Notes: a model not told the origin generated them from the sequence alone. A stretch of DNA of 49,987 nucleotides from Bacteroidales bacterium (GCA_018334675.1 JAGXLL010000017.1:1-49987), one strand, 5' to 3'; counted from the stretch's first letter, positions 24,423-32,585 are shown. A program made the numbers and translations.

Positions 24423-26078
24423 ATGAAAAGAAAGAGATTATTAACCCTCTCCATATTCAGTGGTATTTTAATGAGTCTGCCATACTATCCCTGGCTCTCA
24501 GGGATCATCATGATGGTTGCCTTTTTGCCCCTTCTCTTTGTGGAGGAGTTTGTTTACAGTACACGCGACCGCAACCGGCCGGTGGTGCTTTTCGGATATG
24601 CCTGGCTGGTTTTTCTTATATGGAATGCCTTAACAACCTGGTGGATAGCCAAGGCAACCCTTCCTGGTGCCTTGATCGTCATTGTTGTGAACAGCTTTCT
24701 CTATGCATTGGTATTTTTACTTTTCCATATTACCAAGCGAAACCTGGGCCGGCAGTTCGGTAATTTCTCTCTGCTGGTTTACTGGATTGGCTGGGAACAT
24801 CTGTATCTGAATGCTGAGATCTCCTGGCCCTGGCTGAATTTGGGAAACGCCTTTGCCAAGGATGTGAGCCTTATTCAATGGTATGAGCTCACCGGTGCCC
24901 TGGGGGGAACCCTGTGGATACTGGCAGTCAACCTGATGATCTTCGCCCTGCTCAGACATTATATTGTTTATAAGCATTTCAGCAGCCAGTGGGCCCGGAT
25001 TATCTTTCTGCTTGCCCTGATCTTTGTCCCTGTGTTGCTATCCGTCTATATCTACAACGATTATGAAACGAAAAAGGATCCCTACTATATGGGCATTGTG
25101 CAGCCCAGCATCGATCCCTATCATGAAAAGTTTTCCGGTATGTCTCAGGAAAGGCAGATGGATATTCTTTTGGAACTATCCGACAGCATTGCGGATGCAC
25201 AGATGGATTATCTGATTGGACCGGAGACGGCTATTCATCAGGATATTCAGGAAAGTAAGCTCAGGGAGCACCCGACTCTTGCACGCCTCGATTCTTTTGT
25301 ACAACAGCATCCCAATCTGATGGTGGTTTTGGGGATGGACTCCTTCCGGAAATATGAAGCGCAAGAGAAGCCTTCCCCTTCTGCCCGGCGCATAGGGGAT
25401 TCTGATTCCTGGATCGAGCGGTATAATTCGGCCATCCAGATTGATACCAGCGACCGGTGGCCCATTTATCATAAGTCGAAGCTGGTAGTGGGTGTCGAGA
25501 AGATGCCCTATCCGGGCGTTTTCGGTTTTCTCAATGACCTGATCATTGATCTGGGGGGCACGACAGGCACCAGGGGCTCACAGGATCACCGGGAGACCTT
25601 TGCCGCCAGCGGCCGTAGCGTGAAGGTGGCACCGGTAATTTGCTACGAGTCGGTTTATGGGGAGTATATCACCGATTATGTCAGGAATGGAGCCCGTTTT
25701 ATATTCGTGATCACCAATGACGGCTGGTGGGGTGAGACCATTGGTTACCGCCAGCACATGCATTTTGCCCGGCTACGGGCCATTGAGACCCGCCGGAGCA
25801 TTGTCCGGGCCGCGAATACAGGCATCTCCTGCTTTATCAACCAGAAGGGACAGGTGTTCAAGCCCACTGGTTGGTGGGAGCGAACTGCCATCAAAGGTAC
25901 CCTTCATGCCAATGAGGCCATGACCATCTATGTTCAGTATGGCGATTATATCGGGAGGGTGGCGGATTTCATGGCCGTGTTTGCTGTTTTATACCTGATC
26001 GCCAAGGTGCTGGTAAACCGTACGCGGCATGCCGGTCTGGAGCGGTTGAGGGGTGGTAATCAGGAAGGGAAAGGATAA
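24423..26078 (+). CDS. lnt: Apolipoprotein N-acyltransferase
   Basis: Adds the third acyl chain to the N-terminal Cys of lipoproteins in the inner membrane. The 551 residues start with about six membrane helices (residues 8-215). A periplasmic carbon-nitrogen hydrolase domain follows, with the catalytic triad visible: Glu in YLIGPETAIH, Lys in YHKSKLVVGVEKMPYPG and Cys in APVICYESVYGEY. NDGWWGETIGYRQHMHFARL and RAIETRRSIVRAANTG are further Lnt motifs. A last membrane helix is near the C-terminus. The open frame extends 52 codons upstream without family similarity; MKRKRLLTLSIFSG is the natural start. Several lipoproteins in this window are its potential substrates. Confidence 0.94.
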   Translation: MKRKRLLTLSIFSGILMSLPYYPWLSGIIMMVAFLPLLFVEEFVYSTRDRNRPVVLFGYAWLVFLIWNALTTWWIAKATLPGALIVIVVNSFLYALVFLLFHITKRNLGRQFGNFSLLVYWIGWEHLYLNAEISWPWLNLGNAFAKDVSLIQWYELTGALGGTLWILAVNLMIFALLRHYIVYKHFSSQWARIIFLLALIFVPVLLSVYIYNDYETKKDPYYMGIVQPSIDPYHEKFSGMSQERQMDILLELSDSIADAQMDYLIGPETAIHQDIQESKLREHPTLARLDSFVQQHPNLMVVLGMDSFRKYEAQEKPSPSARRIGDSDSWIERYNSAIQIDTSDRWPIYHKSKLVVGVEKMPYPGVFGFLNDLIIDLGGTTGTRGSQDHRETFAASGRSVKVAPVICYESVYGEYITDYVRNGARFIFVITNDGWWGETIGYRQHMHFARLRAIETRRSIVRAANTGISCFINQKGQVFKPTGWWERTAIKGTLHANEAMTIYVQYGDYIGRVADFMAVFAVLYLIAKVLVNRTRHAGLERLRGGNQEGKG

Positions 26079-26087
26079 TTTGCACAA

Positions 26088-26111
26088 TAAGGATTTTTTC
26101 CTTAAATTTTT
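26088..26111 (+). terminator. Weak terminator after lnt
   Basis: TAAGGA (26088-26093) and TCCTTA (26099-26104) flank a T5 loop, followed by AATTTTT. The stem is short and AT-rich, and lies 10 bases after the lnt stop. Confidence 0.35.
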
Positions 26112-26135
26112 GGGGCGTTATAAAAAGATGCGACC

Positions 26136-26924
26136 ATGTGCGGGAGATATATAGAAGTGCAGAAGGTGGAGACGATTGAGAAGCGTTTCAACGTGCAGGC
26201 CCCGCCGGGTTTGGATTATCATCGCAGTTATAACATCTCGCCCGGGAAGATGGCCCCGGTAATCACCAACGAAAAGCCGGATCAGCTTCAGATGTATCGC
26301 TTCGGGCTCACTCCTTTCTGGTCGAAAAAACCGATGTATCTGTTTAATGCCCGGGCAGAGGGCGACAAGAACAAAGAGAATGATCCCCAATATACAGGAT
26401 CGAAGGAGATTTTCAGGAAACCGGCCTTCAGAAAACCCCTACGCTCCCAGCGTTGTCTGGTGGTAGCAGATGCCTTCATCGAGGGAACCACCGGGGAAGG
26501 TTTGAACCGGCCCTTTGTGATTTATTTAAAGCACCATCAAAGGCCCTTTGCCTTTGCCGGGATATGGGACCGCTGGGAGGATACAGCAAAGGAGCAGGTG
26601 GTTGATGCTTTTTCGATCATCACCACCGTTGCCAATGGGCTGATCCGGAAGCTCCCTCATCACCGGAGCCCCGTCATCCTGCCCCGCGAGGCCGAAAGGA
26701 CCTGGCTGAGCGATCAGACACCGCTCAATGAAATATTGGATCTCCTAAAACCCTATCCCGCCGAGCATATGAATGCCTATCCCATCGGCAGGAAGATCAA
26801 GAGCCCCAAGGTAGATGGCCGGGAGCTGATTGAACCCACAGGCGAACGGCTGGATCCGGAAAGCGATTTTCAGGTGCGAAAGGATCTCCACCTCAGGGGG
26901 ATGGGCAATCCCAGGAAGAAATGA
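26136..26924 (+). CDS. SRAP domain protein (YedK/HMCES family)
   Basis: Family members covalently trap abasic sites in single-stranded DNA through their Cys2, shielding them during replication. The 262 residues begin MCGRYIEV, with the catalytic cysteine directly after the initiator Met, which fixes the start. Further conserved parts are YNISPGKMAPVI, GLTPFWSKK, LFNARAEG (Asn-Ala-Arg), CLVVADAFIEG with the active-site Glu, and LPHHRSPVIL with the conserved His. The C-terminal third (after AYPIGRKIKSPKVDG) is variable in the family. Convergent with the peroxiredoxin gene. Confidence 0.92.
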   Translation: MCGRYIEVQKVETIEKRFNVQAPPGLDYHRSYNISPGKMAPVITNEKPDQLQMYRFGLTPFWSKKPMYLFNARAEGDKNKENDPQYTGSKEIFRKPAFRKPLRSQRCLVVADAFIEGTTGEGLNRPFVIYLKHHQRPFAFAGIWDRWEDTAKEQVVDAFSIITTVANGLIRKLPHHRSPVILPREAERTWLSDQTPLNEILDLLKPYPAEHMNAYPIGRKIKSPKVDGRELIEPTGERLDPESDFQVRKDLHLRGMGNPRKK

Positions 26925-26930
26925 AAAAAA

Positions 26931-27006
26931 CATTCCAACATTCCAACTGGTACATGTAACGTTCAACAGTCACTTGAAACTGGAACTTGAAACGTGGAAC
27001 GTGGAA
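26931..27006. repeat. Degenerate repeat tract between convergent genes
   Basis: CATTCCAACATTCCAAC at the left, GTAACGTTCAACAGTC in the middle and AAACGTGGAACGTGGAAT at the right. The outer parts are imperfectly complementary. It fills the gap between the SRAP and peroxiredoxin genes and resembles the tracts at 18260 and 18736. Confidence 0.45.
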
Positions 27007-27026
27007 TAAATTAATTATTTACGCAT

Positions 27027-27695
27027 TCATTTCTCCTCCAGCTTTGTGTAACAAAACCACCAGTCGAAGGAGTCCTTGCAGGTTTTTCTTTCCTCGGCTG
27101 AATCGACGTCCGTGGCCGTTGGAAGGATTACCTGGTCTTCGATGGTGTCGTTATTTGGCCAGTCGGCCGGGGTGGACACATTGTGTTTATCGGCCAACTG
27201 AAGTGCTTTGAGTGAACGAAGGATCTCATTCGTGTTTCTCCCTACCTCCTGCGGATAGTAAAGTATCTGACGGATGAAGCCATTGGGGTCGATGATAAAG
27301 ACTGCCCGCACCGTGTTGGAGCCTTTGCCGGGCTGCAACATGCCCAGCCGTGTTGCCACACGGCCCTTATTGTCGGCGATTACGGGAAAAGTCACTTCTA
27401 TTCCCATCTTTTCCTTGATCCATTCAAGCCACTTGATATGCGAAAAGACCTGATCCATGGATAATCCGATCAATTCGGTGTTGAGTTCCCGGAACTCATC
27501 GATTCTTTTGGCAAGTGCCGTAAACTCTGTGGTACATACCGGGGTGAAGTCCGCCGGATGGCTGAAAAGTACGATCCATTTGCCTTTGTAATAACGCGGT
27601 AATACCTTGGCTCCACGGGTGGTCACTACGTGTAGCTCGGGCAATCTTTCTCCCAAAAGCGGGATGTTGTTTTTTGGTTCGGATTCCTGATGCAT
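27027..27695 (-). CDS. Peroxiredoxin, 1-Cys (Prx6) type
   Basis: A 222-residue cytosolic peroxidase reducing H2O2 and organic peroxides. The peroxidatic Cys is in [15 protein letters not shown] at about residue 54. The Prx6-type features are [32 protein letters not shown] and the longer C-terminal domain ([20 protein letters not shown]). The extreme C-terminus has [15 protein letters not shown] with two additional cysteines, a feature of bacterial and archaeal Prx6 enzymes that may take part in disulfide relay. Monocistronic by position. Confidence 0.93.
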   Translation of the reverse strand: MHQESEPKNNIPLLGERLPELHVVTTRGAKVLPRYYKGKWIVLFSHPADFTPVCTTEFTALAKRIDEFRELNTELIGLSMDQVFSHIKWLEWIKEKMGIEVTFPVIADNKGRVATRLGMLQPGKGSNTVRAVFIIDPNGFIRQILYYPQEVGRNTNEILRSLKALQLADKHNVSTPADWPNNDTIEDQVILPTATDVDSAEERKTCKDSFDWWFCYTKLEEK

Positions 27696-27844
27696 ATGGA
27701 TATTTTTTATAATTTGATAAATGGCTCCCCTGCGAAAAGTAATTTTTTGGAGATTCGGGCCTTCTAATGCAATGTAATGTGTTGGATATAGAAAATTTCA
27801 ACCAATTTAAAATTAATGAATTTTTAACAAACAGATTTTTTGTA

Positions 27845-27955
27845 ATGGACTCAATCATGAATGAACAAGGTACAAAAATTTACGGAAGTCCTGATCTCGA
27901 ATTTGAAGCTCACCGGTTTTTTGATGAGGTTAACATACAGGTTGTTCGTTTCTGA
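27845..27955 (+). CDS. Doubtful small ORF
   Basis: A frame of 36 codons beginning MDSIMNEQGTKIYGSPDL, or 62 codons if the ATG at 27767 is used. The C-terminal half (DLEFEAHRFFDEVNIQVVRF) has protein-like composition and the frame ends shortly before a perfect hairpin, which is why it is noted. I recognise no family, and the upstream half is AT-rich with no exact -7 box. It may be a short protein, a gene remnant or chance. Confidence 0.2.
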   Translation: MDSIMNEQGTKIYGSPDLEFEAHRFFDEVNIQVVRF

Positions 27956-27989
27956 ATTTATGATTTCCCTAGCTAATGACGGGAAAAAA

Positions 27990-28020
27990 GGTTTAAAAGC
28001 TAAGGGATAGCTTTTAAACC
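27990..28020. terminator. Perfect 13-bp hairpin upstream of the M14 carboxypeptidase gene
   Basis: GGTTTAAAAGCTA (27990-28002) and TAGCTTTTAAACC (28008-28020) flank the loop AGGGA. On the minus strand it is followed by TTTTTT, a terminator shape, but no minus-strand gene lies upstream. On the plus strand it is followed by TTCC and sits 48 bases before the M14 start codon, where it could act in the leader. Confidence 0.5.
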
Positions 28021-28068
28021 TTCCTGCCTCGTTAAACATCTAAATAAAATAATTAACTTGCCTGCCTT

Positions 28069-30627
28069 ATGAGATCTCTTGTTATGACTCTGTTTCTGTT
28101 GTTCCTGGTTCATGGCGTTTTCGCCCAGGTTGATCCGTCCTTTTATTTACCGGACGATACTGTAGTTGACCAGGATGTGCCTTTTCCCGGGGAATATAGT
28201 GGACATCGCTTTGGCTGGTGGCATTTCTCGCACGATCAGCTCGTACACTACCTGGATGAGCTGGCCGAACAATCTCCGAAGGTTACCATCGGGGAGTATG
28301 GCAGGAGTCATGAAAACAGGCCTCTTGAACTGCTTACCATTACCTCTGCGGAGAATCACCGTCGCCTTGAGCAGATCCGTCAGGCTCATCTGGATTACAT
28401 TAACGGGCGCAGCAGCGCTTATGTGGATCAGGAGATGCCGTTGATCATATGGCTGGGATACAGCGTACACGGCAACGAGTCAAGTCCCGGCAACGCCTCT
28501 ATGTTGACAGCCTGGTATCTGGCTGCCTCCCAATCGCAGGAGGTTGAAAAGATGCTGGACGAAGCCGTTATTTTGATCGATCCGGTGCTCAATCCCGACG
28601 GGTTTAGCCGGGCAGCTCACTGGAGCAATATGCACATGCATCAGGCGCAGACGCTTGACAGGCGTCACAGGCAGTTTCGGGAGGATTGGCCCGGCGGCCG
28701 AACCAATCATTATTGGTTTGATCTGAACCGCGACTGGATGCCGGCACAGCATCCCGAATCGCAGACACGTCTGAAGCTTTACCATAGCTGGAAACCGCAC
28801 ATAGTAACCGATCACCATGAGATGGGTTCCAATTCCACTTTCTTTTTTCAGCCTGGTGAACCGGAGCGAACGAACCCGCGAACACCCGAGGGGAATTTTG
28901 ATCTCACCAGGCGACTGGCACATTATCATGCCCGTGCCCTGGATGATATTGGTTCGCTCTACTTTAGCGAGGAAGGATTTGATGATTTCTATTATGGCAA
29001 AGGATCCACATACCCGGATGGCAATGGGAGCATAGGAATTCTTTTCGAGCAATCCCGCGTGCTGGGTCAGATCCTGGAAAATGATCACGGAAAGCGAACC
29101 TTTGCCCAGGCCATTCGCAATCAATTTACTGTTTCACTCTCCACCCTGCGGGGAGCCATGGAGATGCGCCGGGAATTGATTGATTATCAGCGATCGTTTT
29201 ATAAGGATATTCCTCAGCTGGTGGATCAGGACCCTGTGAAAGGCTATGTGTTCAGTTCACCCCATGATCCCTGGAGACTGCATCATTTCCTGAAATTGCT
29301 GGATCGACATCAGATTCAGGTGCATCGGGTAAAATCGGATTATCAAACGCAGGATCAATATTTCTCTCAAAGCGACAGTTATCTTGTGGAGTGCGATCAG
29401 AGGCAGTACCGGTTCGTCAAGAGCCTTTTCGAAAAACGGGTTCATTTTACAGACAGCATTTTTTACGATATTTCCACCTGGACCATGCCATTGGCTTTTA
29501 ACCTGGATCATGCCCCGTTGAAGAGCGAGCAGGAGGTTTCCCGACTGGCGGGGTCATTGGTGAAGGGGGTTGAACCCCCTTCGGGTAGGGTCGTTGGAGG
29601 TAAGAGTCGGGTGGGGTATATGATTTCGGGTACCTATTACAACATCTATAGCATACTTCATGAGCTTCAGGAAGAGGATATAACCGTGAAGGCCCTAACA
29701 AAAAGCACCAGCGTTGCCACCTCCTCCGATACCCATGACTTTGAACCCGGCAGTTTGTTCATACCCGCCAGGCGCCAGCCTCTCACCCCGGAACAGATCC
29801 ATGGGTTCTTGCAGGAGATGGCCGGTGAGCGAGGGGTGGATTTTTACGGTGTTCAATCGGCTTTGACCGGCAAGGGTGTGGATCTGGGGAGCTGGAGCGT
29901 TGTTCCTCTGGAAAAACGCCGTATGCTGTTGATTGCGGGAGAAGGTACCCGAAGCTATTCGGCGGGTGAAATATGGCACCTGCTGGATCACCGCTACCGT
30001 ATACCTGTGGTGCTGGTCAAACCCGATCAATTGAAACGAATCAATCTTTTCGATTTCAATACCCTGATCATGCCCGATGGATCCTATAACAGTTGGGGTG
30101 AAGCTACCAAAAAGAAGCTAAAAGCATGGCTTGAGGCCGATAATGTACTGGTGGCCATGGAAGATGCCAACGAATGGCTGCACCGAAAAAACATGATAGA
30201 TATGGAGCGGAAAGACCCGTCTGAAAGCGACACAGTCCGAAGTCTTCCTTATAATGAGCGGAGAAAACGCTCACAGGCACAGGAGATCAGCGGCGTGATT
30301 CTCAGGGCTTCTGTCGATCCTACACATCCCATCAATTATGGGATACACGGAAAAACCATGCCCGTGTTCAAGGACAATGATGAGATTTATCAAAATACAG
30401 GCAATCCTTATGATGTCCCCGTGATGATCGGGGAAGCGCCTCTTTTGAGCGGATATCTCTCTGATGAGAACCTGGCACGAATCGAAAAAACACCTTACTG
30501 TAAAGTGCATCATCCCGGGGGAGGCACCATCATATCTTTTACAGCCAATCCCAATTTCAGAGCTTTTTGGTATGGTACCAATCCTTTGTTCATGAATGCC
30601 TTGTTCTATGGTAGCTTGTTGAGATGA
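28069..30627 (+). CDS. M14-family zinc carboxypeptidase, large secreted form
   Basis: An 852-residue exported metallopeptidase with signal peptide MRSLVMTLFLLFLVHGVFAQ. The M14 domain (about residues 45-370) shows zinc ligands His134 and Glu137 in SVHGNESSPGN and the third His in VTDHHEMGSN (about 249). NPDGFSRAAHW and DLNRDWMPAQHPESQ are substrate-site segments, and GSIGILFEQSR carries the expected catalytic Glu. The remaining 450 residues include a segment like a class I glutamine-amidotransferase fold (RRMLLIAGEGTRSYSAGEIW, FNTLIMPDGSYNSWG), a known accessory architecture in Bacteroidota M14 proteins. It probably trims peptides in the periplasm or outside. Its stop codon abuts that of the convergent TM1266-type gene with no gap. 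Confidence 0.9.
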   Translation: MRSLVMTLFLLFLVHGVFAQVDPSFYLPDDTVVDQDVPFPGEYSGHRFGWWHFSHDQLVHYLDELAEQSPKVTIGEYGRSHENRPLELLTITSAENHRRLEQIRQAHLDYINGRSSAYVDQEMPLIIWLGYSVHGNESSPGNASMLTAWYLAASQSQEVEKMLDEAVILIDPVLNPDGFSRAAHWSNMHMHQAQTLDRRHRQFREDWPGGRTNHYWFDLNRDWMPAQHPESQTRLKLYHSWKPHIVTDHHEMGSNSTFFFQPGEPERTNPRTPEGNFDLTRRLAHYHARALDDIGSLYFSEEGFDDFYYGKGSTYPDGNGSIGILFEQSRVLGQILENDHGKRTFAQAIRNQFTVSLSTLRGAMEMRRELIDYQRSFYKDIPQLVDQDPVKGYVFSSPHDPWRLHHFLKLLDRHQIQVHRVKSDYQTQDQYFSQSDSYLVECDQRQYRFVKSLFEKRVHFTDSIFYDISTWTMPLAFNLDHAPLKSEQEVSRLAGSLVKGVEPPSGRVVGGKSRVGYMISGTYYNIYSILHELQEEDITVKALTKSTSVATSSDTHDFEPGSLFIPARRQPLTPEQIHGFLQEMAGERGVDFYGVQSALTGKGVDLGSWSVVPLEKRRMLLIAGEGTRSYSAGEIWHLLDHRYRIPVVLVKPDQLKRINLFDFNTLIMPDGSYNSWGEATKKKLKAWLEADNVLVAMEDANEWLHRKNMIDMERKDPSESDTVRSLPYNERRKRSQAQEISGVILRASVDPTHPINYGIHGKTMPVFKDNDEIYQNTGNPYDVPVMIGEAPLLSGYLSDENLARIEKTPYCKVHHPGGGTIISFTANPNFRAFWYGTNPLFMNALFYGSLLR

Positions 30628-30885
30628 TTACAGGGTAAAGACCATGTTTTTGGTTTGCGTACCCTCGATCTTCTCCAATTCGCGTTGAAGCTCGTCCATG
30701 TCTTTTTCCTGGCCGGTTAATTCAAGAAGTATGAGCCCTTCGCGGCCCAGATCAGGATTTCCTGCTTCATGCAAACCCAGCCGGGTCTTGATGGAACTGC
30801 CGTAGCGGGTGAGTACCTGCTGGACATTGCCGGCTTCTTTTTTCCGGTCGGTGATCAATACTCCGAGTATGCGTTTTTCTTCCAT
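30628..30885 (-). CDS. TM1266-type putative iron-only hydrogenase system regulator
   Basis: An 85-residue protein, MEEKRILGVLITDRKKEAGN, continuing with VLTRYGSSIKTRLGLHEAG, GREGLILLELTG and ending IEGTQTKNMVFTL. This is the pattern of the TM1266 family: small ACT/NikR C-terminal-like ferredoxin-fold proteins found beside [FeFe]-hydrogenase maturation genes, with a proposed but unproven regulatory role. There is no DNA-binding domain in it. A second family member lies 1.5 kb away next to hydG. Upstream lies the three-copy hairpin region. I see no exact -7 box on this strand. Confidence 0.85.
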   Translation of the reverse strand: MEEKRILGVLITDRKKEAGNVQQVLTRYGSSIKTRLGLHEAGNPDLGREGLILLELTGQEKDMDELQRELEKIEGTQTKNMVFTL

Positions 30886-30973
30886 AAGGGTTTATTTATG
30901 GTTTGATCCATGAATATACAAAATCTTTGTTGTATTTCATATGGTTCTTTTTTTATTTAAATTGGTCATATGT

Positions 30974-31246
30974 AACTTCCATGATAACCATATCTTTTTG
31001 TCTTAAGGTATCATGGACGTTTCATAAGGTTAAATTTTTTAATATTATGGCCTTATGTAACCCGCATGTTTAACCATGTCCTTGTTGTGTAAGTTTGTGC
31101 ATGCGGGTTTCATTAGAAAAATTTTATTAACGTTCTGTATTTGCATTAAATAGTACTGCAATATTTGAGTTTTGAGAAACCTGCTGCCGTGGAACCCCCA
31201 TGTTTATGCATGTCCTTGTTGTGCAGGTTACTGGATGGGGGTTTCA
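30974..31246. repeat. Three tandem copies of a hairpin-forming element
   Basis: Copies span 30974-31024, 31059-31112 and 31193-31246. Each starts with AAC and ends with GTTTCA. Stems: TCCATGATA/TATCATGGA (30978-30986 with 31009-31017); AACCCGCATG/CATGCGGGTT (31059-31068 with 31100-31109); AACCCCCAT/ATGGGGGTT (31193-31201 with 31235-31243). Copies two and three share CATGTCCTTGTTGTG in the loop (31075-31089, 31209-31223); copy one has a diverged form. The stems differ in sequence but remain paired. Nothing I recognise. Confidence 0.75.
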
Positions 31247-31404
31247 AATATGCAATATTCCACGCTCGGGTTCATTTGTGCCCCGGTTATCCTATTTTGA
31301 ATTTGTTGTCTGTCTGTCAGTGTTTTTCCCCATAATAGTACTGTTTGTCCCGTTCATTGGATATGATTTATATTAGTTTCTCAGATGTGAATATAAAAAT
31401 GCGT

Positions 31405-31412
31405 TATTTTTG
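31405..31412 (+). promoter_or_regulatory. -7 element of the TlpA-like gene
   Basis: TATTTTTG, an exact TAnnTTTG box 37 bases before the start. It places the three hairpin elements upstream of the transcription start rather than in the leader. Confidence 0.45.
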
Positions 31413-31449
31413 TCAAACAATATCTGATCAACCTAAACTATTATAATAG

Positions 31450-32049
31450 ATGCTTATGAACAGACTTTGGTATTTTATTTTTATTTCCGTTATGCTCTTA
31501 TCGTGTGCTCAGAGCAGGGAAAAGAAAGATGCAGAAGACGGAGATCAGGAGCAGGCAGAGCAGAAACAGGAATCCTCAAGTCAGGAGAGTAATGAAATAG
31601 AGTCCTCCACCTTGATTGCGGAGGGTGAGGCCGTCCCTGATTTTTCTTTTACTACTACCCGGGGCAGGCAATACAGCATGGAAGGGCTTGAAGGAAAGGT
31701 GGTGCTTTTAAACTTTTTTGCCACGTGGTGCCCTACATGCATGAAAGAGATGCCCGCTCTGCAGGAGCAGGTGTGGAGCAAATACAAGGACCGGGATGAT
31801 TTTATATTGGTAAGTATTGGCCGGGAGCAAGGCATGCAGAAGATGAAGGATTTCAAAGCTGAAAAAGGCTATGGTTTTCATTTCGCGCCTGATACGGGTC
31901 GTGTTATATATAGCATGTTCGCTGAAAAATACATACCCAGGAATGTGGTGGTGAATGAACAAGGAGCCATTGTATATCAGGGTACTGGCTATGATGAACA
32001 GGAGTTTGCCAGCATGTTGCAATTGATAGAGCGCGAACTGGCGGATTAA
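31450..32049 (+). CDS. TlpA-family thioredoxin-like lipoprotein
   Basis: A 199-residue protein with a lipoprotein signal peptide (LWYFIFISVMLLSC), a Glu/Gln/Ser-rich linker (residues 20-55), and a thioredoxin/AhpC-TSA domain. The domain is seen in PDFSFTTTRGRQYSM, KVVLLNFFATWCPTCMKEMP with the redox Cys-x-x-Cys, and YIPRNVVVNEQGAIVYQGTG. It should act as a disulfide reductase or oxidase on the periplasmic side, as in cytochrome or metal-site biogenesis; the partner is unknown. The start could also be the ATG two codons later. A terminator follows, so it is not co-transcribed with the hydG group. Confidence 0.88.
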   Translation: MLMNRLWYFIFISVMLLSCAQSREKKDAEDGDQEQAEQKQESSSQESNEIESSTLIAEGEAVPDFSFTTTRGRQYSMEGLEGKVVLLNFFATWCPTCMKEMPALQEQVWSKYKDRDDFILVSIGREQGMQKMKDFKAEKGYGFHFAPDTGRVIYSMFAEKYIPRNVVVNEQGAIVYQGTGYDEQEFASMLQLIERELAD

Positions 32050-32110
32050 AAAGTTACTTTGCGCCTTTTGTCTGGAATAACTTCAGCATGGCTGTATTTT
32101 TGATGTTTTG

Positions 32111-32135
32111 CAGGGGCTTTGTAGCCCCTGTTTTA
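32111..32135 (+). terminator. Terminator of the TlpA-like gene
   Basis: CAGGGGCT (32111-32118) and AGCCCCTG (32123-32130) form a perfect 8-bp stem around TTGT, followed by TTTTA. It is 61 bases after the stop codon. Confidence 0.8.
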
Positions 32136-32242
32136 TAGTGTACCCTGGAGGACATAGAAGTCATAGGATCCCGGAATAAAGACGGGCGGTTCTGCTGGGA
32201 AAATCATGATATAAATCATTTTCTTAATTGACAAAGAATTGT

Positions 32243-32263
32243 TATTTTTGTTAATTAATTAAC
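32243..32263 (+). promoter_or_regulatory. Promoter and palindromic operator candidate of the TM1266-TonB receptor-hydG group
   Basis: TATTTTTG (32243-32250) is an exact -7 box. It shares its last base with the perfect 14-base palindrome GTTAATTAATTAAC (32250-32263), which would cover the transcription start. The -33 is weak. A regulator binding here could block or tune transcription. Confidence 0.5.
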
Positions 32264-32336
32264 AGTGACGACTGAGAAACGGACTGTATCGGTTTCAAGG
32301 TCAGAGCAATCAAATCAAATCCGGAGGAATGATCTG

Positions 32337-32585
32337 ATGGAAAAGAGAATCGGCACTACCATCATTCGGGTTGTTGACCGTGAGCGCACGGGGCAGCTCA
32401 ACACCATCCTTTCCCGACATGCCAGCATCATCATCGGACGCCAGGGGTTACCCCGAACCGATGGCACCAGTGTTATATCGCTGGTGTTAGAGGGCACCAC
32501 TGACGAGATTGGTTCTTTGACCGGGCAAATCGGCCGCCTCAAGGGCATACAGACCAAATCGGTGTTGCTGAAAAACGAGCAATGA
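32337..32585 (+). CDS. TM1266-type putative iron-only hydrogenase system regulator, second copy
   Basis: An 82-residue protein (MEKRIGTTIIRVVDRERTGQ) with the same plan as the copy 1.5 kb upstream: a short ferredoxin-like fold with LSRHASIIIGRQGLPRTDG, VISLVLEGT and IGRLKGIQTKSVLL. The open frame extends 24 codons upstream, but GGAGG at 32323-32327 sits 9 bases before this ATG, an unusually clear ribosome binding site for this phylum, and family similarity begins here. Its stop overlaps the TonB-dependent receptor start (ATGA), so the two are translationally coupled, with hydG downstream. Confidence 0.85.
   Translation: MEKRIGTTIIRVVDRERTGQLNTILSRHASIIIGRQGLPRTDGTSVISLVLEGTTDEIGSLTGQIGRLKGIQTKSVLLKNEQ

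Larger units (their letters stand above)
27696..28068. other. Intergenic region, about 370 bases
   Basis: Apart from the doubtful small frame and the perfect hairpin listed separately, nothing is recognised. On the minus strand TACTTTTC, one mismatch from a -7 box, lies 45-50 bases upstream of the peroxiredoxin gene. Confidence 0.4.

Noticed and set aside
31081-31098. TAAGTTTG inside the second hairpin element as a promoter for the TlpA-like gene
   Set aside because: It lies about 350 bases upstream of the gene, and a better placed exact -7 box exists at 31405-31412; it may still matter for a transcript of the repeats themselves.
30974-31246. CRISPR array
   Set aside because: Only three units, irregular spacing (85 and 134 bases), stems that differ in sequence, and no cas gene in the window.
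30974-31246. Integron attC sites
   Set aside because: The AAC...GTT ends are suggestive, but the flanking bases do not fit RYYYAAC/GTTRRRY, there is no gene cassette between the copies and no integrase.
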